This document shows, piece after piece, positions 1 through 8,836 of a stretch of 64,000 nt of DNA. The notes below the pieces were generated by a model that searched no databases, was not told where the DNA came from, and saw only the letters and a list, made by a program, of their open reading frames with translations. The number at the start of each line of letters is the position of its first letter. Position 1 is the stretch's first letter. Source of the stretch: Deminuibacter soli (GTDB lineage: Bacteria > Bacteroidota > Bacteroidia > Chitinophagales > Chitinophagaceae); NCBI RefSeq assembly GCF_003412455.1, contig NZ_QTJU01000001.1, forward strand, positions 1,054,001 to 1,118,000. The letters are read 5' to 3'. Position numbers and translations under genes: made by a program.

Positions 1-723
1 ATTGACCAGGAAAAAAGAAAGCGCATAGAATTGCAGGAATCATCGAATATCATTGCTGCACAAAACAAACGCCTGCTCAATTTTGCCTACATTGTTTCGC
101 ACAACCTGCGTTCGCATGCAGGCAATCTTACTTCATTGCTCGAACTGGTTAAAGCCACCGATAATGAAACAGAACGCCAGGTATACATGAGCACCTTGTA
201 CAAACTCGGCGAATCATTGTCGCTCTCCATCAAACACCTGAGCGAGGTAGTAAAAATGCAGACAGACGTGAAAACGCTGAAGAGCAATATCCTTTTTGAA
301 GATATTTTTGACGATACTGTTTCGATACTTGCGCCCACCATTGCAGAGACCAATACCATTATTGATGCAGACTTTATAGCCTGCCCTTATATTGAAACGG
401 TACCGGCGTATATGGAAAGCATTATGCTGAACCTGCTATCAAACGCCATTAAATACAAACACCCCGACAGAAACCCGGAAATCATTATCCGCAGCGCCAT
501 TCAGGGCACTGCCAAATACTTAACCGTTGAAGACAATGGTTTGGGTATTGACCTGCACAAACACCGCGACCAACTGTTTGGCATGTACAAAACCTTTCAC
601 AACAATGCCGATGCACGTGGCATAGGTTTGTTTATCACCAAAAATCAAATTGAAGCGCTGGGCGGCGCTATTGAGGTTGAAAGCAAAGTAAACCAGGGAA
701 CCAAATTCACGATCCGGTTTTAA
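1..723 (+). CDS. Sensor histidine kinase, C-terminal part (5' end outside window)
   Basis: The reading frame is open to the left edge, so the sensory N-terminus is missing. What remains is a transmitter: a dimerisation/phosphoacceptor helix with the H-box VSHNLRSHAGNL (acceptor His at codon 34 of the visible part) and a HATPase domain with N-box NLLSNAIKY, G1 box DNGLGID and G2 region ARGIGLFITK. The H-box wording (IVSHNLRSH) is typical of PAS-linked kinases of Bacteroidota. It would autophosphorylate and pass phosphate to an unknown regulator; no response regulator is visible here. Its transcript ends at the hairpin shared with argH. A TTG at 31 could be read as a start but lies inside the linker helix and is unlikely. 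Confidence 0.9.
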   Translation: MDQEKRKRIELQESSNIIAAQNKRLLNFAYIVSHNLRSHAGNLTSLLELVKATDNETERQVYMSTLYKLGESLSLSIKHLSEVVKMQTDVKTLKSNILFEDIFDDTVSILAPTIAETNTIIDADFIACPYIETVPAYMESIMLNLLSNAIKYKHPDRNPEIIIRSAIQGTAKYLTVEDNGLGIDLHKHRDQLFGMYKTFHNNADARGIGLFITKNQIEALGGAIEVESKVNQGTKFTIRF

Positions 724-738
724 AAGAATATACGCATT

Positions 739-774
739 AAAAAGCCCCCGCAGCAAATATTACAGGGGCTTTTT
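739..774. terminator. Bidirectional intrinsic terminator between the kinase and argH
   Basis: AAAAAGCCCC and GGGGCTTTTT form an inverted repeat around a 16-base loop. A T-run follows the stem on both strands, so it can end the kinase transcript (+) and the arginine operon (-). Confidence 0.85.
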
Positions 775-787
775 GCATGTTATATAC

Positions 788-2128
788 TTATGCCTTTTTG
801 CCAAGCAGGCGGTCAATGGCAGTATGGTATTGTTCAAAGTTAAAGGAGCGTACCACCTGCTCCATGGAGGCTGTGATAGCATCATTGCGCAAATTGCCGA
901 TGCTGCCTTCGTGTGTATGCTGTACAGTTGTATCGTAGGTAAACGCACCGGCTTCAATGGCCAGCCCAACCTGCTTGTAAGCATCGCGGAAAGGCACACC
1001 GGCCAGTACCAGTTTGTTTACCTCTTCTACGCTGAACAGGTATTTGTATTTTTCATCCTGCAGTATATCGGCCTGTACGGTCATGTTCGATAACATCAGT
1101 GCAGCCATGTTAATACAATCGCGCAGCGTGTCAAATGCAGGGAATAGATGTTCTTTCAGCAACTGCAGGTCGCGGTGATAACCAGATGGCAGGTTGGTAG
1201 TCATCATGGCTATTTCGTTGGGCAGTGCCTTAATGCGGTTGCAGTGCGCGCGGATCAGCTCAAACACATCGGGGTTTTTCTTGTGCGGCATAATGCTCGA
1301 GCCGGTGGTAAGTTCTGCCGGGAAGCTCACGAAACCAAAGTTCTGGTTCAGGAACAAACAGGCATCCATAGAGAGTTTGGCCAGTGTTTCAGCCACATTG
1401 GCCAGCGCAGTGGCCACAACACGTTCGGCCTTGCCCCTGCCCATCATCGCGTAAACCACATTCTGGTTTAAGCCTGCAAAGCCCAGCAGTTCTGTGGTTA
1501 GCGTGCGGTTAATAGGAAAGGACGAACCGTAGCCGGCAGCAGCGCCCAATGGGTTTTTATTCACGATATCGTAGGCTGCTTTCAACGTAATGGTATCATC
1601 TGCCAGGCTTTCGGCATAAGCGCCAAACCACAAGCCAAAAGAAGAAGGCATGGCCAGTTGCAGGTGTGTATAGCCCGGCAGCAGGTGTTGTTTAAACTGC
1701 TCGCTTTTCTGCACCAGCAGTTCAAAGAAGGCCTGTATGCTGTGTACTGTTTTTTCAATTTCAGTACGCATAAACAGTTTAATGTCTACCAGCACCTGGT
1801 CGTTGCGGCTGCGGGCAGAATGTATTTTTTTACCGGTATCACCCAGTTCCTGCGTAAGCAGGTATTCTACCTGCGAGTGCACATCTTCCATGTGCTCATC
1901 AATGGTAAATTCACCTGCTTCAATACGTGTGTAAATGCGGCGCAGCGCCTGCACCAGGGTGTCAGCTTCTTCTTTTGTTAACAGGCCAACAGTTGCCAGC
2001 ATGGTGGCATGCGCGGCAGAGCCCTGCACATCAAAGGGAGCCAGCAGCAGGTCAAACTCACGGTCTTTACCCACGGTAAACTGTTCCACTTCTTTTAATG
2101 ACGCTGTATTTTTTTGCCAGAGTTTCAT
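788..2128 (-). CDS. argH: Argininosuccinate lyase
   Basis: Cleaves argininosuccinate to arginine and fumarate, the last step of arginine synthesis, in the cytoplasm. At 446 residues it has the usual length. Visible family motifs are HSARSRNDQV (103-112), PGYTHLQLAMP (151-161) and the fumarase/lyase signature GSSIMPHKKNPD (276-287) with the catalytic serine loop. It is the last gene of the arginine operon, 32 bases after argE, and is followed by an intrinsic terminator. The ATG at 2128 is the only sensible start. Confidence 0.97.
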   Translation of the reverse strand: MKLWQKNTASLKEVEQFTVGKDREFDLLLAPFDVQGSAAHATMLATVGLLTKEEADTLVQALRRIYTRIEAGEFTIDEHMEDVHSQVEYLLTQELGDTGKKIHSARSRNDQVLVDIKLFMRTEIEKTVHSIQAFFELLVQKSEQFKQHLLPGYTHLQLAMPSSFGLWFGAYAESLADDTITLKAAYDIVNKNPLGAAAGYGSSFPINRTLTTELLGFAGLNQNVVYAMMGRGKAERVVATALANVAETLAKLSMDACLFLNQNFGFVSFPAELTTGSSIMPHKKNPDVFELIRAHCNRIKALPNEIAMMTTNLPSGYHRDLQLLKEHLFPAFDTLRDCINMAALMLSNMTVQADILQDEKYKYLFSVEEVNKLVLAGVPFRDAYKQVGLAIEAGAFTYDTTVQHTHEGSIGNLRNDAITASMEQVVRSFNFEQYHTAIDRLLGKKA

Positions 2129-2160
2129 AATTCACACCAATTAAAGCAGGTTACACCAAA

Positions 2161-3240
2161 TTATTTCGAAGATGCATGCAGCACCCTGTTCAGCATGTCA
2201 ATATAAGTTGCAATGCCGTTTTTAATTTCATCGAGATATATAAATTCATCAGCCGTATGACTGCGTGCACTATCGCCCGGACCGCATTTCAATGCCTGGA
2301 AGGGCATCAGCGCTTTGTCTGAACAAGTGGGCGAGCCATAGGTTGTTTTACCCAATGCTATACCGGCCAGCACTATCGCATGATCGGCATCAATACGGGT
2401 AGAGCGCATACGCATGCTGCGCGGTTGCACATCGCTCTGTATGTTGGCGCGTATAATGTCCAGTACTTCTTCGTGTGTGTACGCATCGGTTACACGCACA
2501 TCTACCACAAAGCTGCACTGTGCAGGCACTACATTGTGTGCCTTGTTTTCTGTTTGAATAACCGTTACGCTCATTTTAACAGGCCCCAGCCATTCAGATA
2601 CTTTCGGAAACTGGTAAGTGCTCAGCCATTGAATGTCTTTCAATGCCTTGTATATGGCGTTATCACCCTCTTCACGTGCAGCATGCCCGGCACGACCTGT
2701 AGCCATACCATCCAGCACCATCAGGCCCTTTTCGGCAATCGCAAGGTTCATTTGCGTGGGTTCGCCAACAATGCCAAAGGCAATGGGTGGCAATACGGGC
2801 ACAAGGGCTTCAATGCCATTGTAGCCGGATATTTCTTCTTCAGCGCTGGCGCCAAGTACAAAGTTAAAGGGAAGGTTTTCCTGCGGGTAAAAATGCAGGA
2901 AAGTGGCGATCAGTGATACCAGGCATCCGCCGGCATCATTGCTGCCCAAACCATATAATTTGCCCTCTTCAATAATGGCTTTGAAAGGATTTTTGGTATA
3001 ACCGGGGTTGGGTTTTACCGTATCGTGATGAGAATTCAGTAAAATGCTGGGCTTTGTTTCATCGAAATAACGGTTTACAGCCCATACATTGTTCATGTGG
3101 CGGTGCGTGGTAATACCTTTCGATTGCAGAAACTGCACCAGTACATCAGCAGTGCCGGCTTCTTCTTTCGAGAAAGAAGGCGTTTCTATCAGCTGCTGCA
3201 GCAGGTGCAGGGCATCCTGGTATAATTGATCCGTTTCCAT
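2161..3240 (-). CDS. argE: M20 deacylase, probable N-acyl-citrulline/ornithine deacylase
   Basis: M20 metallopeptidase fold of 359 residues. Metal and catalytic positions are visible: HHDT (His71, Asp73), GSNDAGG (Asp102), the ASAEEE stretch (Glu134-136) and the C-terminal GDSARSHTADEF histidine. In Bacteroidota operons with an ArgF'-type carbamoyltransferase this enzyme removes the acyl group from N-acyl-citrulline, giving citrulline for ArgG. Its ATG overlaps the argB stop by one base (TAATG), which suggests translational coupling. Whether the acyl group is acetyl or succinyl cannot be read from this gene alone. Confidence 0.92.
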   Translation of the reverse strand: METDQLYQDALHLLQQLIETPSFSKEEAGTADVLVQFLQSKGITTHRHMNNVWAVNRYFDETKPSILLNSHHDTVKPNPGYTKNPFKAIIEEGKLYGLGSNDAGGCLVSLIATFLHFYPQENLPFNFVLGASAEEEISGYNGIEALVPVLPPIAFGIVGEPTQMNLAIAEKGLMVLDGMATGRAGHAAREEGDNAIYKALKDIQWLSTYQFPKVSEWLGPVKMSVTVIQTENKAHNVVPAQCSFVVDVRVTDAYTHEEVLDIIRANIQSDVQPRSMRMRSTRIDADHAIVLAGIALGKTTYGSPTCSDKALMPFQALKCGPGDSARSHTADEFIYLDEIKNGIATYIDMLNRVLHASSK

Positions 3241-4058
3241 TAGTTTGTAATAAGTGTACCGGTTGTTTGCGACTGGGTATTTTGCAGCAGGTCTTTTGCA
3301 TCGCCAATCAGCACTTCTTTTACACCAGTGTCAATAGCCGCAAAGGCGTTATCGATTTTGGGTAAAATACCTGCAAACAGTTTGTCTTCTGCCAGCAGCG
3401 CGCGGTATTTGTCTTTTGTAATTAGGGTTATCACCGAGTTATCATCATTCACATCTTCCAGTACGCCTTTCTTTTCAAAGCAATAAATCAGGCGTACATC
3501 GTAGCTGTTGCTGAGTGCAGTAGCGATAGACGATGCGATGGTATCTGCATTGGTATTTAAAATATGGCCCTGGCCATCATGGGTTAAAGGAGCGAACACC
3601 GGCACCAGGCTATGGGCCAGCAGTATGCGGCAGGTATCAAGCGGCAAACCGGTTGCCTGCACATCACCTACCCAGCCGTAATCAATGTCTTTTACCGGGC
3701 GCCTGGTGGCAGGTATCATATTGCCGTCTGCCCCGGTTAAGCCAATGGCATTGCAACCGCGCGACTGCAGCTGCGCCACCACTTTTTTATTTACCAGTCC
3801 GCCATACACCATGGTTACCAGGTCAATGGTATCACTGTCGGTAATGCGGCGGCCGTTTACATATTTCGATTCTATACCCAGCTGTTCGCCAATTTTTGTG
3901 GCTATTTTTCCGCCGCCGTGTATCAGAATTTTTTTGCCTTCAACTTTTGCAAAATCATCCAGAAAAGCGGCGAGGTTTTGTTCGGCATCAATTACGTTGC
4001 CGCCAATTTTAATCACAAACAAACGCTCGCGGCCTGCCTGCTTTTGTGCATCCTGCAT
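3240..4058 (-). CDS. argB: N-acetylglutamate kinase (or N-succinylglutamate kinase)
   Basis: Amino-acid kinase fold, 272 residues. The phosphate-binding lysine region KIGGNVID and the glycine loop LIHGGGKIATKIGEQLG are followed by NGRRITDSDTIDLV, as in ArgB. It phosphorylates N-acyl-glutamate, the second step of the pathway. It sits between argF' (16 bases upstream) and argE (one-base overlap). The N-terminal arginine-sensing helix of feedback-inhibited ArgB forms looks absent, as the protein starts about 13 residues before the first strand, so regulation may lie elsewhere (inference). Confidence 0.94.
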   Translation of the reverse strand: MQDAQKQAGRERLFVIKIGGNVIDAEQNLAAFLDDFAKVEGKKILIHGGGKIATKIGEQLGIESKYVNGRRITDSDTIDLVTMVYGGLVNKKVVAQLQSRGCNAIGLTGADGNMIPATRRPVKDIDYGWVGDVQATGLPLDTCRILLAHSLVPVFAPLTHDGQGHILNTNADTIASSIATALSNSYDVRLIYCFEKKGVLEDVNDDNSVITLITKDKYRALLAEDKLFAGILPKIDNAFAAIDTGVKEVLIGDAKDLLQNTQSQTTGTLITN

Positions 4059-4074
4059 ACAGTAGATTTATCGC

Positions 4075-5031
4075 TTATAAACTGCGTAATATTTCGCTGA
4101 TCACAGCCTGTGCTGCCCATACCCTGTTCGATGCCTGTTGCGTTACTGCGCTGTTGGATCCGTCAAGAATTTCATCGCTCAGTTCCACATTTCTTCTTAC
4201 AGGCAGGCAGTGCATTACTTTGGCGTTGTTGGTTTGCTTCAGCTTTTCATCTGTAAGCATCCAGGCCGGATCGTTCTCGTAAATTTTACCGTAGTCTTTA
4301 AACGTGCTCCAGTTTTTCACATACACAAAGTCGGCATTCTTCAATGCTTCATCCTGGCTGTGTGTAATGGTGGCGCCTTTGGTAAACGCTTCACTCAGCT
4401 CGTAATCCTCGGGATGTGTAATCACAAAATCAGTTTCGCCCCAGGCATTGATCCATTGTGAAAAACTGTTGGCAACGCATTGCGGCAACGGCTTTACGTG
4501 CGGTGCCCAGGTAAGCACCACCTTGGGTTTGTGCTGAATGGCTTTGCGGTTTTCGGTTATGGTAATAATATCTGTAAGGCTCTGCAATGGGTGCAGGGTA
4601 GCACTTTCGAGGCTTATTACCGGTACGCCGCAGTATTGTATAAACTGTTTGATGTAGAGTTCGCTGTAATCGTCATCCCTGTTTTTTAAAGACGGGAATG
4701 TGCGGATGCAGAGAATATCAAAATAGCTGCCCAGGATTGGGGCAGCATCTTTCACATGCTCAACTGTATTACCGCTCATGATGGCGCCTTCTTCAAACTC
4801 AAGCGCCCAGCCTTCCTTGTCAACATTAAACACAATGGCTTCCATACCCAGGTTGCGCGCAGCCACCTGTGTACTAAGCCTGGTACGTAAACTTGGGTTT
4901 AAAAACAACAGGCCGATACGCTTATCGGCGCCGAGGTTCCTGTCTTGAAAAGGATTGGCTTTGTACGACAATGCTTTTTGAACAAGCGCGTTGATGTCGT
5001 TTACATCATGAACAGAAATAAAGTTTCTCAA
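4075..5031 (-). CDS. argF': N-acyl-ornithine carbamoyltransferase (succinyl type predicted)
   Basis: Transfers a carbamoyl group to an acylated ornithine, making N-acyl-citrulline. Carbamoyl-phosphate motif SLRTR at 47-51, HPLQ at 147-150 and HCLPVRR at 274-280. The block TWAPHVKPLPQ (174-184) matches the acetyl/succinyl-ornithine enzymes rather than ordinary ornithine carbamoyltransferase. Residue 90, just before Glu91-His92, is Val. In the literature as I remember it, this position is Glu92 in the Xanthomonas acetylornithine enzyme and Pro90 in the Bacteroides fragilis succinylornithine enzyme, and exchanging it (including to Val) switches specificity. A succinyl substrate is therefore favoured, but this is an inference. 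318 residues, the usual length. Confidence 0.94.
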   Translation of the reverse strand: MRNFISVHDVNDINALVQKALSYKANPFQDRNLGADKRIGLLFLNPSLRTRLSTQVAARNLGMEAIVFNVDKEGWALEFEEGAIMSGNTVEHVKDAAPILGSYFDILCIRTFPSLKNRDDDYSELYIKQFIQYCGVPVISLESATLHPLQSLTDIITITENRKAIQHKPKVVLTWAPHVKPLPQCVANSFSQWINAWGETDFVITHPEDYELSEAFTKGATITHSQDEALKNADFVYVKNWSTFKDYGKIYENDPAWMLTDEKLKQTNNAKVMHCLPVRRNVELSDEILDGSNSAVTQQASNRVWAAQAVISEILRSL

Positions 5032-5080
5032 CTACAAACAATTTGATTTTTGATGAAATAAATGATCCGGCGATAATTAA

Positions 5081-6250
5081 CTACTGCTCTTCAGCAACCG
5101 CTTCCTGCTTGGGTTTCAGCGATTCTATTTCTTCCTGCAGCAGTTCAATAAACTCATCCACCTGTTTGCGGGTAATAGCCAGTGAAGGCAGTAAGCGTAT
5201 TACATTCGGTTTGGCTTCGCCGGTAAAAATCTGGTATTTGGTCAGCAGGTTTTTACGCAGGTCTTTAATTTCTTCTGGTACATCAAAGCCGATCATTAAA
5301 CCGCGGCCGCGCACATTGTTGATGCCGTTGATAGATTTAAGCCTGTTGAGCAAATACATGCCACGCTGGCGCGACTGCTCAATAAGGTTTTCAGATTCTA
5401 TTACTTCGAGCACGGCAAGTGCAGCAGCGCAGGCCAGGTGATTACCGCCGAAAGTGGTGCCCAGCATACCGTGTTTGGGTTTAATATGCGGTGCAATTAA
5501 AATACCGCCGATAGGAAAGCCATTACCCATGCCTTTCGCCATTGCATAAATATCGGCGTTTACACCGGCATAATCATGCGAGAAGAATTTACCGCTGCGG
5601 CCATAACCACATTGTACGCTGTCGGCAATGTATACTGCACCATACTCATCGCACAGGCTGCGTATTTTTTGCAGGAAGCTGTCGGTAGCAATGTTAATAC
5701 CACCCACACCCTGTATACCTTCTACAATAACAGCAGCAACTTCGCCACCGTTTTCTTTGAAGGCCTGCTGCAAAGCTTTTTCATCGTTGAAAGGAACAAA
5801 GATGATGTTGTCGGTTTCGTTTACCGGTGCAACAATGGCAGGGTTGTCGGTAGCAGCTACTGCCAGCGAGGTACGGCCATGAAAACTTTTTTTGAAGGCA
5901 ATTATTTTTTTACGGCCTGTATGAAACGAAGCGAGCTTCATTGCATTCTCATTCGCTTCTGCGCCTGAGTTGCAGAGAAACAGCTGGTAATCTTCCTTTC
6001 CGCTTACTTTGCCCAGTTTGTCTGCCAATTCCTGCTGCAGGGGAATATGTACAGAGTTGGAATAAAAAGCAATTTTCTGCAGCTGGTCTTCAATACGCCT
6101 AACCCAAAGCGGGTGTGTATGGCCAATTGAAATAACGGCGTGACCGCCATACATATCCAGGTATTGAACGCCATCAGCATCCCATACATACGAGCCCTGT
6201 GCTTTAACGATGGTAATGTCGTTAACAGGATAAACATCAAATAAATTCAT
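5081..6250 (-). CDS. argD: Acetylornithine/succinylornithine aminotransferase
   Basis: Class III PLP aminotransferase of 389 residues that converts N-acyl-glutamate semialdehyde to N-acyl-ornithine. The PLP lysine is Lys239 in YAMAKGMGNGFPIGG; GAEANENAMKLA (about 97-108) and the FHGRT loop are also present. The usual DEVQ motif reads DSVQ here (Asp210-Ser211-Val212-Gln213): the Asp that contacts the PLP ring nitrogen is kept but the following Glu is replaced. It stands between argC and argF' in the arginine operon, 103 bases after argC, with a GC-rich hairpin region in that gap. Confidence 0.95.
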   Translation of the reverse strand: MNLFDVYPVNDITIVKAQGSYVWDADGVQYLDMYGGHAVISIGHTHPLWVRRIEDQLQKIAFYSNSVHIPLQQELADKLGKVSGKEDYQLFLCNSGAEANENAMKLASFHTGRKKIIAFKKSFHGRTSLAVAATDNPAIVAPVNETDNIIFVPFNDEKALQQAFKENGGEVAAVIVEGIQGVGGINIATDSFLQKIRSLCDEYGAVYIADSVQCGYGRSGKFFSHDYAGVNADIYAMAKGMGNGFPIGGILIAPHIKPKHGMLGTTFGGNHLACAAALAVLEVIESENLIEQSRQRGMYLLNRLKSINGINNVRGRGLMIGFDVPEEIKDLRKNLLTKYQIFTGEAKPNVIRLLPSLAITRKQVDEFIELLQEEIESLKPKQEAVAEEQ

Positions 6251-6327
6251 AGCCTTTACCCCGGGCGGGGAATTTGTTTTGGCCCGGGCCGCCAGTGGTC
6301 CGGGTGGTGAAAAATTTTATTTGGGTC

Positions 6328-6354
6328 GCCGGTATTCTTTTCAGAACACCCGGC
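6328..6354 (-). repeat. Intercistronic hairpin after argC
   Basis: An imperfect inverted repeat (GCCGGTATTCT against AGAACACCCGGC, small loop) begins at the argC stop. No T-run follows, so a role in mRNA stability or partial termination within the operon is more likely than full termination. Further GC-rich palindromic blocks (CCCCGGGCGGGG and GCCCGGGC) lie between it and argD. Confidence 0.5.
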
Positions 6355-7349
6355 TAGAAATAGTTGGCTTTCAGCTTCAGGCCTGCGTTTTCAGGTAAAT
6401 CAAACAACAGGTTCATGTTTTGTACGGCTTGTCCGGAGGCTCCTTTCAGCAGGTTATCAATTGCGCTGTGCACCACTAGTTTAGAACCCACTTTTTCCAG
6501 CTGCACTACACATTTGTTGGTGTTTACCACCTGTTTCAGGTAAATGGCATCCTGGTTAACGATGGTAAAAGGATGATCCCTGTAAAAATCTGTATACAAA
6601 GTTACCAGCTCTTCCAGTTTCAAAGCACAGTTAAGTTGTGAGCTGATAAAAATACCGCGTGTAAAATCGCCGCGCCACGGAATAAAATTGATCGCCGGTT
6701 CTTCCCCTTTCGAAAAAGCGGGTTGCAATTGTTGCATCGATTCGGTGATTTCTTTTAAATGCTGGTGCGTAAGTGTTTTGTATGCCTGTATGTTATTGGC
6801 CCTCCAGCTAAAATGTGAGGTAGCTGCCAACCCCTGCCCTGCACCGGTTGAGCCGGTAATGCCCGTGGTGTACACATCTTCAGTTAACAAACCGGCTTTT
6901 GCCAGAGGCAGCAGCCCCAGCTGAATGCTGGTAGCAAAACAACCCGGGTTGGCAATATTGCCTGCTTCGCGGATGGCTGCTTTATTCAGTTCCGGTAAGC
7001 CGTATACAAACTTCCTGTCGTTAACCGAAGATTTGGCAGCAAGCCTGAAATCCTGCGACAAGTCGATGATTTTCACATGCGCGGCAACGGGGTTTTCTTC
7101 CAGGAATTTACGTGCTTCTCCATGCCCTACACACAAAAACAATACATCTATATCATCGCTGAGGTCGCCGGTAAAAGCAAGCGCTGTTTCACCTACCAGG
7201 TCGGCGTGTACTTTCCACACAGCGTTGCCTGCATTGCTTTTGCTGTTGATAAAAACGATCTCCGTATGGGGATGGTTTATCAGCAGGCGTATCATTTCGC
7301 CGCCTGTATATCCTGCCCCGCCTACAATTCCTGCGCGTACTTTTTTCAT
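6354..7349 (-). CDS. argC: N-acetyl-gamma-glutamyl-phosphate reductase
   Basis: Reduces N-acyl-glutamyl phosphate to the semialdehyde with NADPH. The nucleotide-binding motif AGIVGGAGYTGGEM is near the N-terminus and the catalytic cysteine is Cys137 in NPGCFATS. I start it at the ATG at 7349, giving 331 residues beginning MKKVRAGIVGG, the usual N-terminus of the family. This ATG follows the stop of the cupin remnant by one base (TAGCATG), as expected for coupled genes. An in-frame ATG at 7373 would add eight residues and overlap the cupin frame; it is less likely. Confidence 0.95.
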   Translation of the reverse strand: MKKVRAGIVGGAGYTGGEMIRLLINHPHTEIVFINSKSNAGNAVWKVHADLVGETALAFTGDLSDDIDVLFLCVGHGEARKFLEENPVAAHVKIIDLSQDFRLAAKSSVNDRKFVYGLPELNKAAIREAGNIANPGCFATSIQLGLLPLAKAGLLTEDVYTTGITGSTGAGQGLAATSHFSWRANNIQAYKTLTHQHLKEITESMQQLQPAFSKGEEPAINFIPWRGDFTRGIFISSQLNCALKLEELVTLYTDFYRDHPFTIVNQDAIYLKQVVNTNKCVVQLEKVGSKLVVHSAIDNLLKGASGQAVQNMNLLFDLPENAGLKLKANYF

Positions 7350-7350
7350 G

Positions 7351-7627
7351 CTATTCGCAATTGATTCTGTCATTTGATGTAGAAGGCTGCGAGCTTAAAA
7401 TAAACTCGAGGGGTGCATTGCCCTTATTCATAATACGGTGTTTAGTACCCGGTTGTATATGAATCCCTTCTCCTGCTTTTACGGTGCAGGTTTCACCGTT
7501 CAGTTCAAAACTGGCTATCCCGCTCAGCAAAAAGAAAAACTGCTGTGCTTACAAAATCCTATCCATGGCAGCCCGGCGCCCATTCATAATGCCGCAATGC
7601 CTGTTCTTTAGAAAAAATATTAGTCAT
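7351..7627 (-). pseudogene. Decayed cupin-domain gene (internal deletion) between argG and argC
   Basis: The frame opens with an ATG at 7627 that overlaps the argG stop (ATGACTAA) and reads 22 codons (MTNIFSKEQALRHYEW, then APGCHG) to a TAG at 7559-7561. In the +1 frame a cupin C-terminal half runs from about 7548 to the TAG at 7351-7353: AQQFFFLLSG, then GEGIHIQPGTKHRI, then PLEFILSSQPS. Intact small cupins of this kind have about 25 more residues between these parts, including the HYH metal ligands. The best reading is an internal deletion that also shifted the frame. The gene was once part of the operon, with coupled start and stop. Its product would be neither folded nor metal-binding. 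A sequencing or assembly error is possible but would have to remove dozens of bases. Confidence 0.8.
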
Positions 7628-8813
7628 TGCTTTCTTTTACCTGGTGCCAGATCATGGTCTGGTTACCAAAAATTTTACTGAAGCCACGTACGTCTTCGCC
7701 GCTCCAGCCATTGTTCATTTCACCATATTTGCCAAACTTGCTGCTCATTAAATCGTAAGCCGATTCAATGCCTATTACCTGGAAACGGTAAGGCAGCAAT
7801 TGTACAAATACATCGCCCGTTACATTTTCCTGCGCACTCTGCATAAATGCTTCCATATCGCGCATTACCGGGTCAAGAATCTGGCCTTCATGCAGCCAGT
7901 TGCCATAGAAATTTGCGATGGTATCTTTCCAGCTCAGCTGCCATTTGGTTAATACGTGTTTTTCCAACGCATGGTGTGCTTTCAGTATCACCACGGGTGC
8001 AGCAGCTTCAAAGCCCACGCGGCCTTTAATACCAATGATGGTATCGCCTACATGAATGTCGCGGCCAATGCCATACGCGCCTGCAATGGTTTGCAGGTAT
8101 TGAATGGCTTCTGAAGGGTGACCAAATGTTTTATCGTCAACGGCGGTTAATTCGCCTTTTTCAAAATGCAGTTTTACTTCACGGCTTTCGCTTGCTGTAA
8201 CCTGGGTAGGCCATGCCTCTTCAGGCAACATGCCTTTTGAAGAAAGTGTTTCCCTGCCGCCAACACTGGTACCCCAAAGGCCCTTGTTGATAGAGTAGGC
8301 AGCTTTTTCAAAATTCATGTCAACCCCTTTGGCTTTCAGGTAAGCGATTTCCTCTTCACGGCTCAGTCGCAGGTCGCGGATAGGGGTAATGATTTCAACA
8401 CCGGGAATCATGATATTGAAAACCATGTCAAAACGCACCTGGTCGTTACCGGCACCTGTGCTGCCATGCGCAACAGCAGTAGCGTTCAGGGCTTTCACGT
8501 GTTCGGCAATGTGTAACGCCTGTACCAAACGCTCGGCGCTAACGCTCAGCGGGTAAGTATTGTTTTTTAATACATTGCCAAACACCAGGTATTTGATGAT
8601 ACGGTCGTAATAACCTTTCACCGCATCAACGGTGGTGTGTGTTTTTACACCCAGTTTATAGGCATGTGCTTCAATTTTAGTGAGCTCATCGGCACTGAAA
8701 CCACCGGTGTTTACAATTACACTGTGTACTTCGTATCCTTTTTCTTCACTCAGGTATTTAACACAGTAAGTAGTGTCTAATCCGCCACTGAAGCCAAGCA
8801 CTATTTTTTTCAT
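7620..8813 (-). CDS. argG: Argininosuccinate synthase
   Basis: Joins citrulline and aspartate using ATP. The N-terminal ATP pyrophosphatase loop FSGGLDTTYC (8-17) and the citrulline/aspartate-binding stretch AHGSTGAGNDQVRFD are clear. 397 residues, the usual length. It lies third in the operon, with the DinB-like remnant 23 bases upstream. The gene stop overlaps the start codon of the cupin remnant. Confidence 0.97.
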   Translation of the reverse strand: MKKIVLGFSGGLDTTYCVKYLSEEKGYEVHSVIVNTGGFSADELTKIEAHAYKLGVKTHTTVDAVKGYYDRIIKYLVFGNVLKNNTYPLSVSAERLVQALHIAEHVKALNATAVAHGSTGAGNDQVRFDMVFNIMIPGVEIITPIRDLRLSREEEIAYLKAKGVDMNFEKAAYSINKGLWGTSVGGRETLSSKGMLPEEAWPTQVTASESREVKLHFEKGELTAVDDKTFGHPSEAIQYLQTIAGAYGIGRDIHVGDTIIGIKGRVGFEAAAPVVILKAHHALEKHVLTKWQLSWKDTIANFYGNWLHEGQILDPVMRDMEAFMQSAQENVTGDVFVQLLPYRFQVIGIESAYDLMSSKFGKYGEMNNGWSGEDVRGFSKIFGNQTMIWHQVKESND

Positions 8814-8836
8814 GTATCGGTTTTCTTTTATAACTG

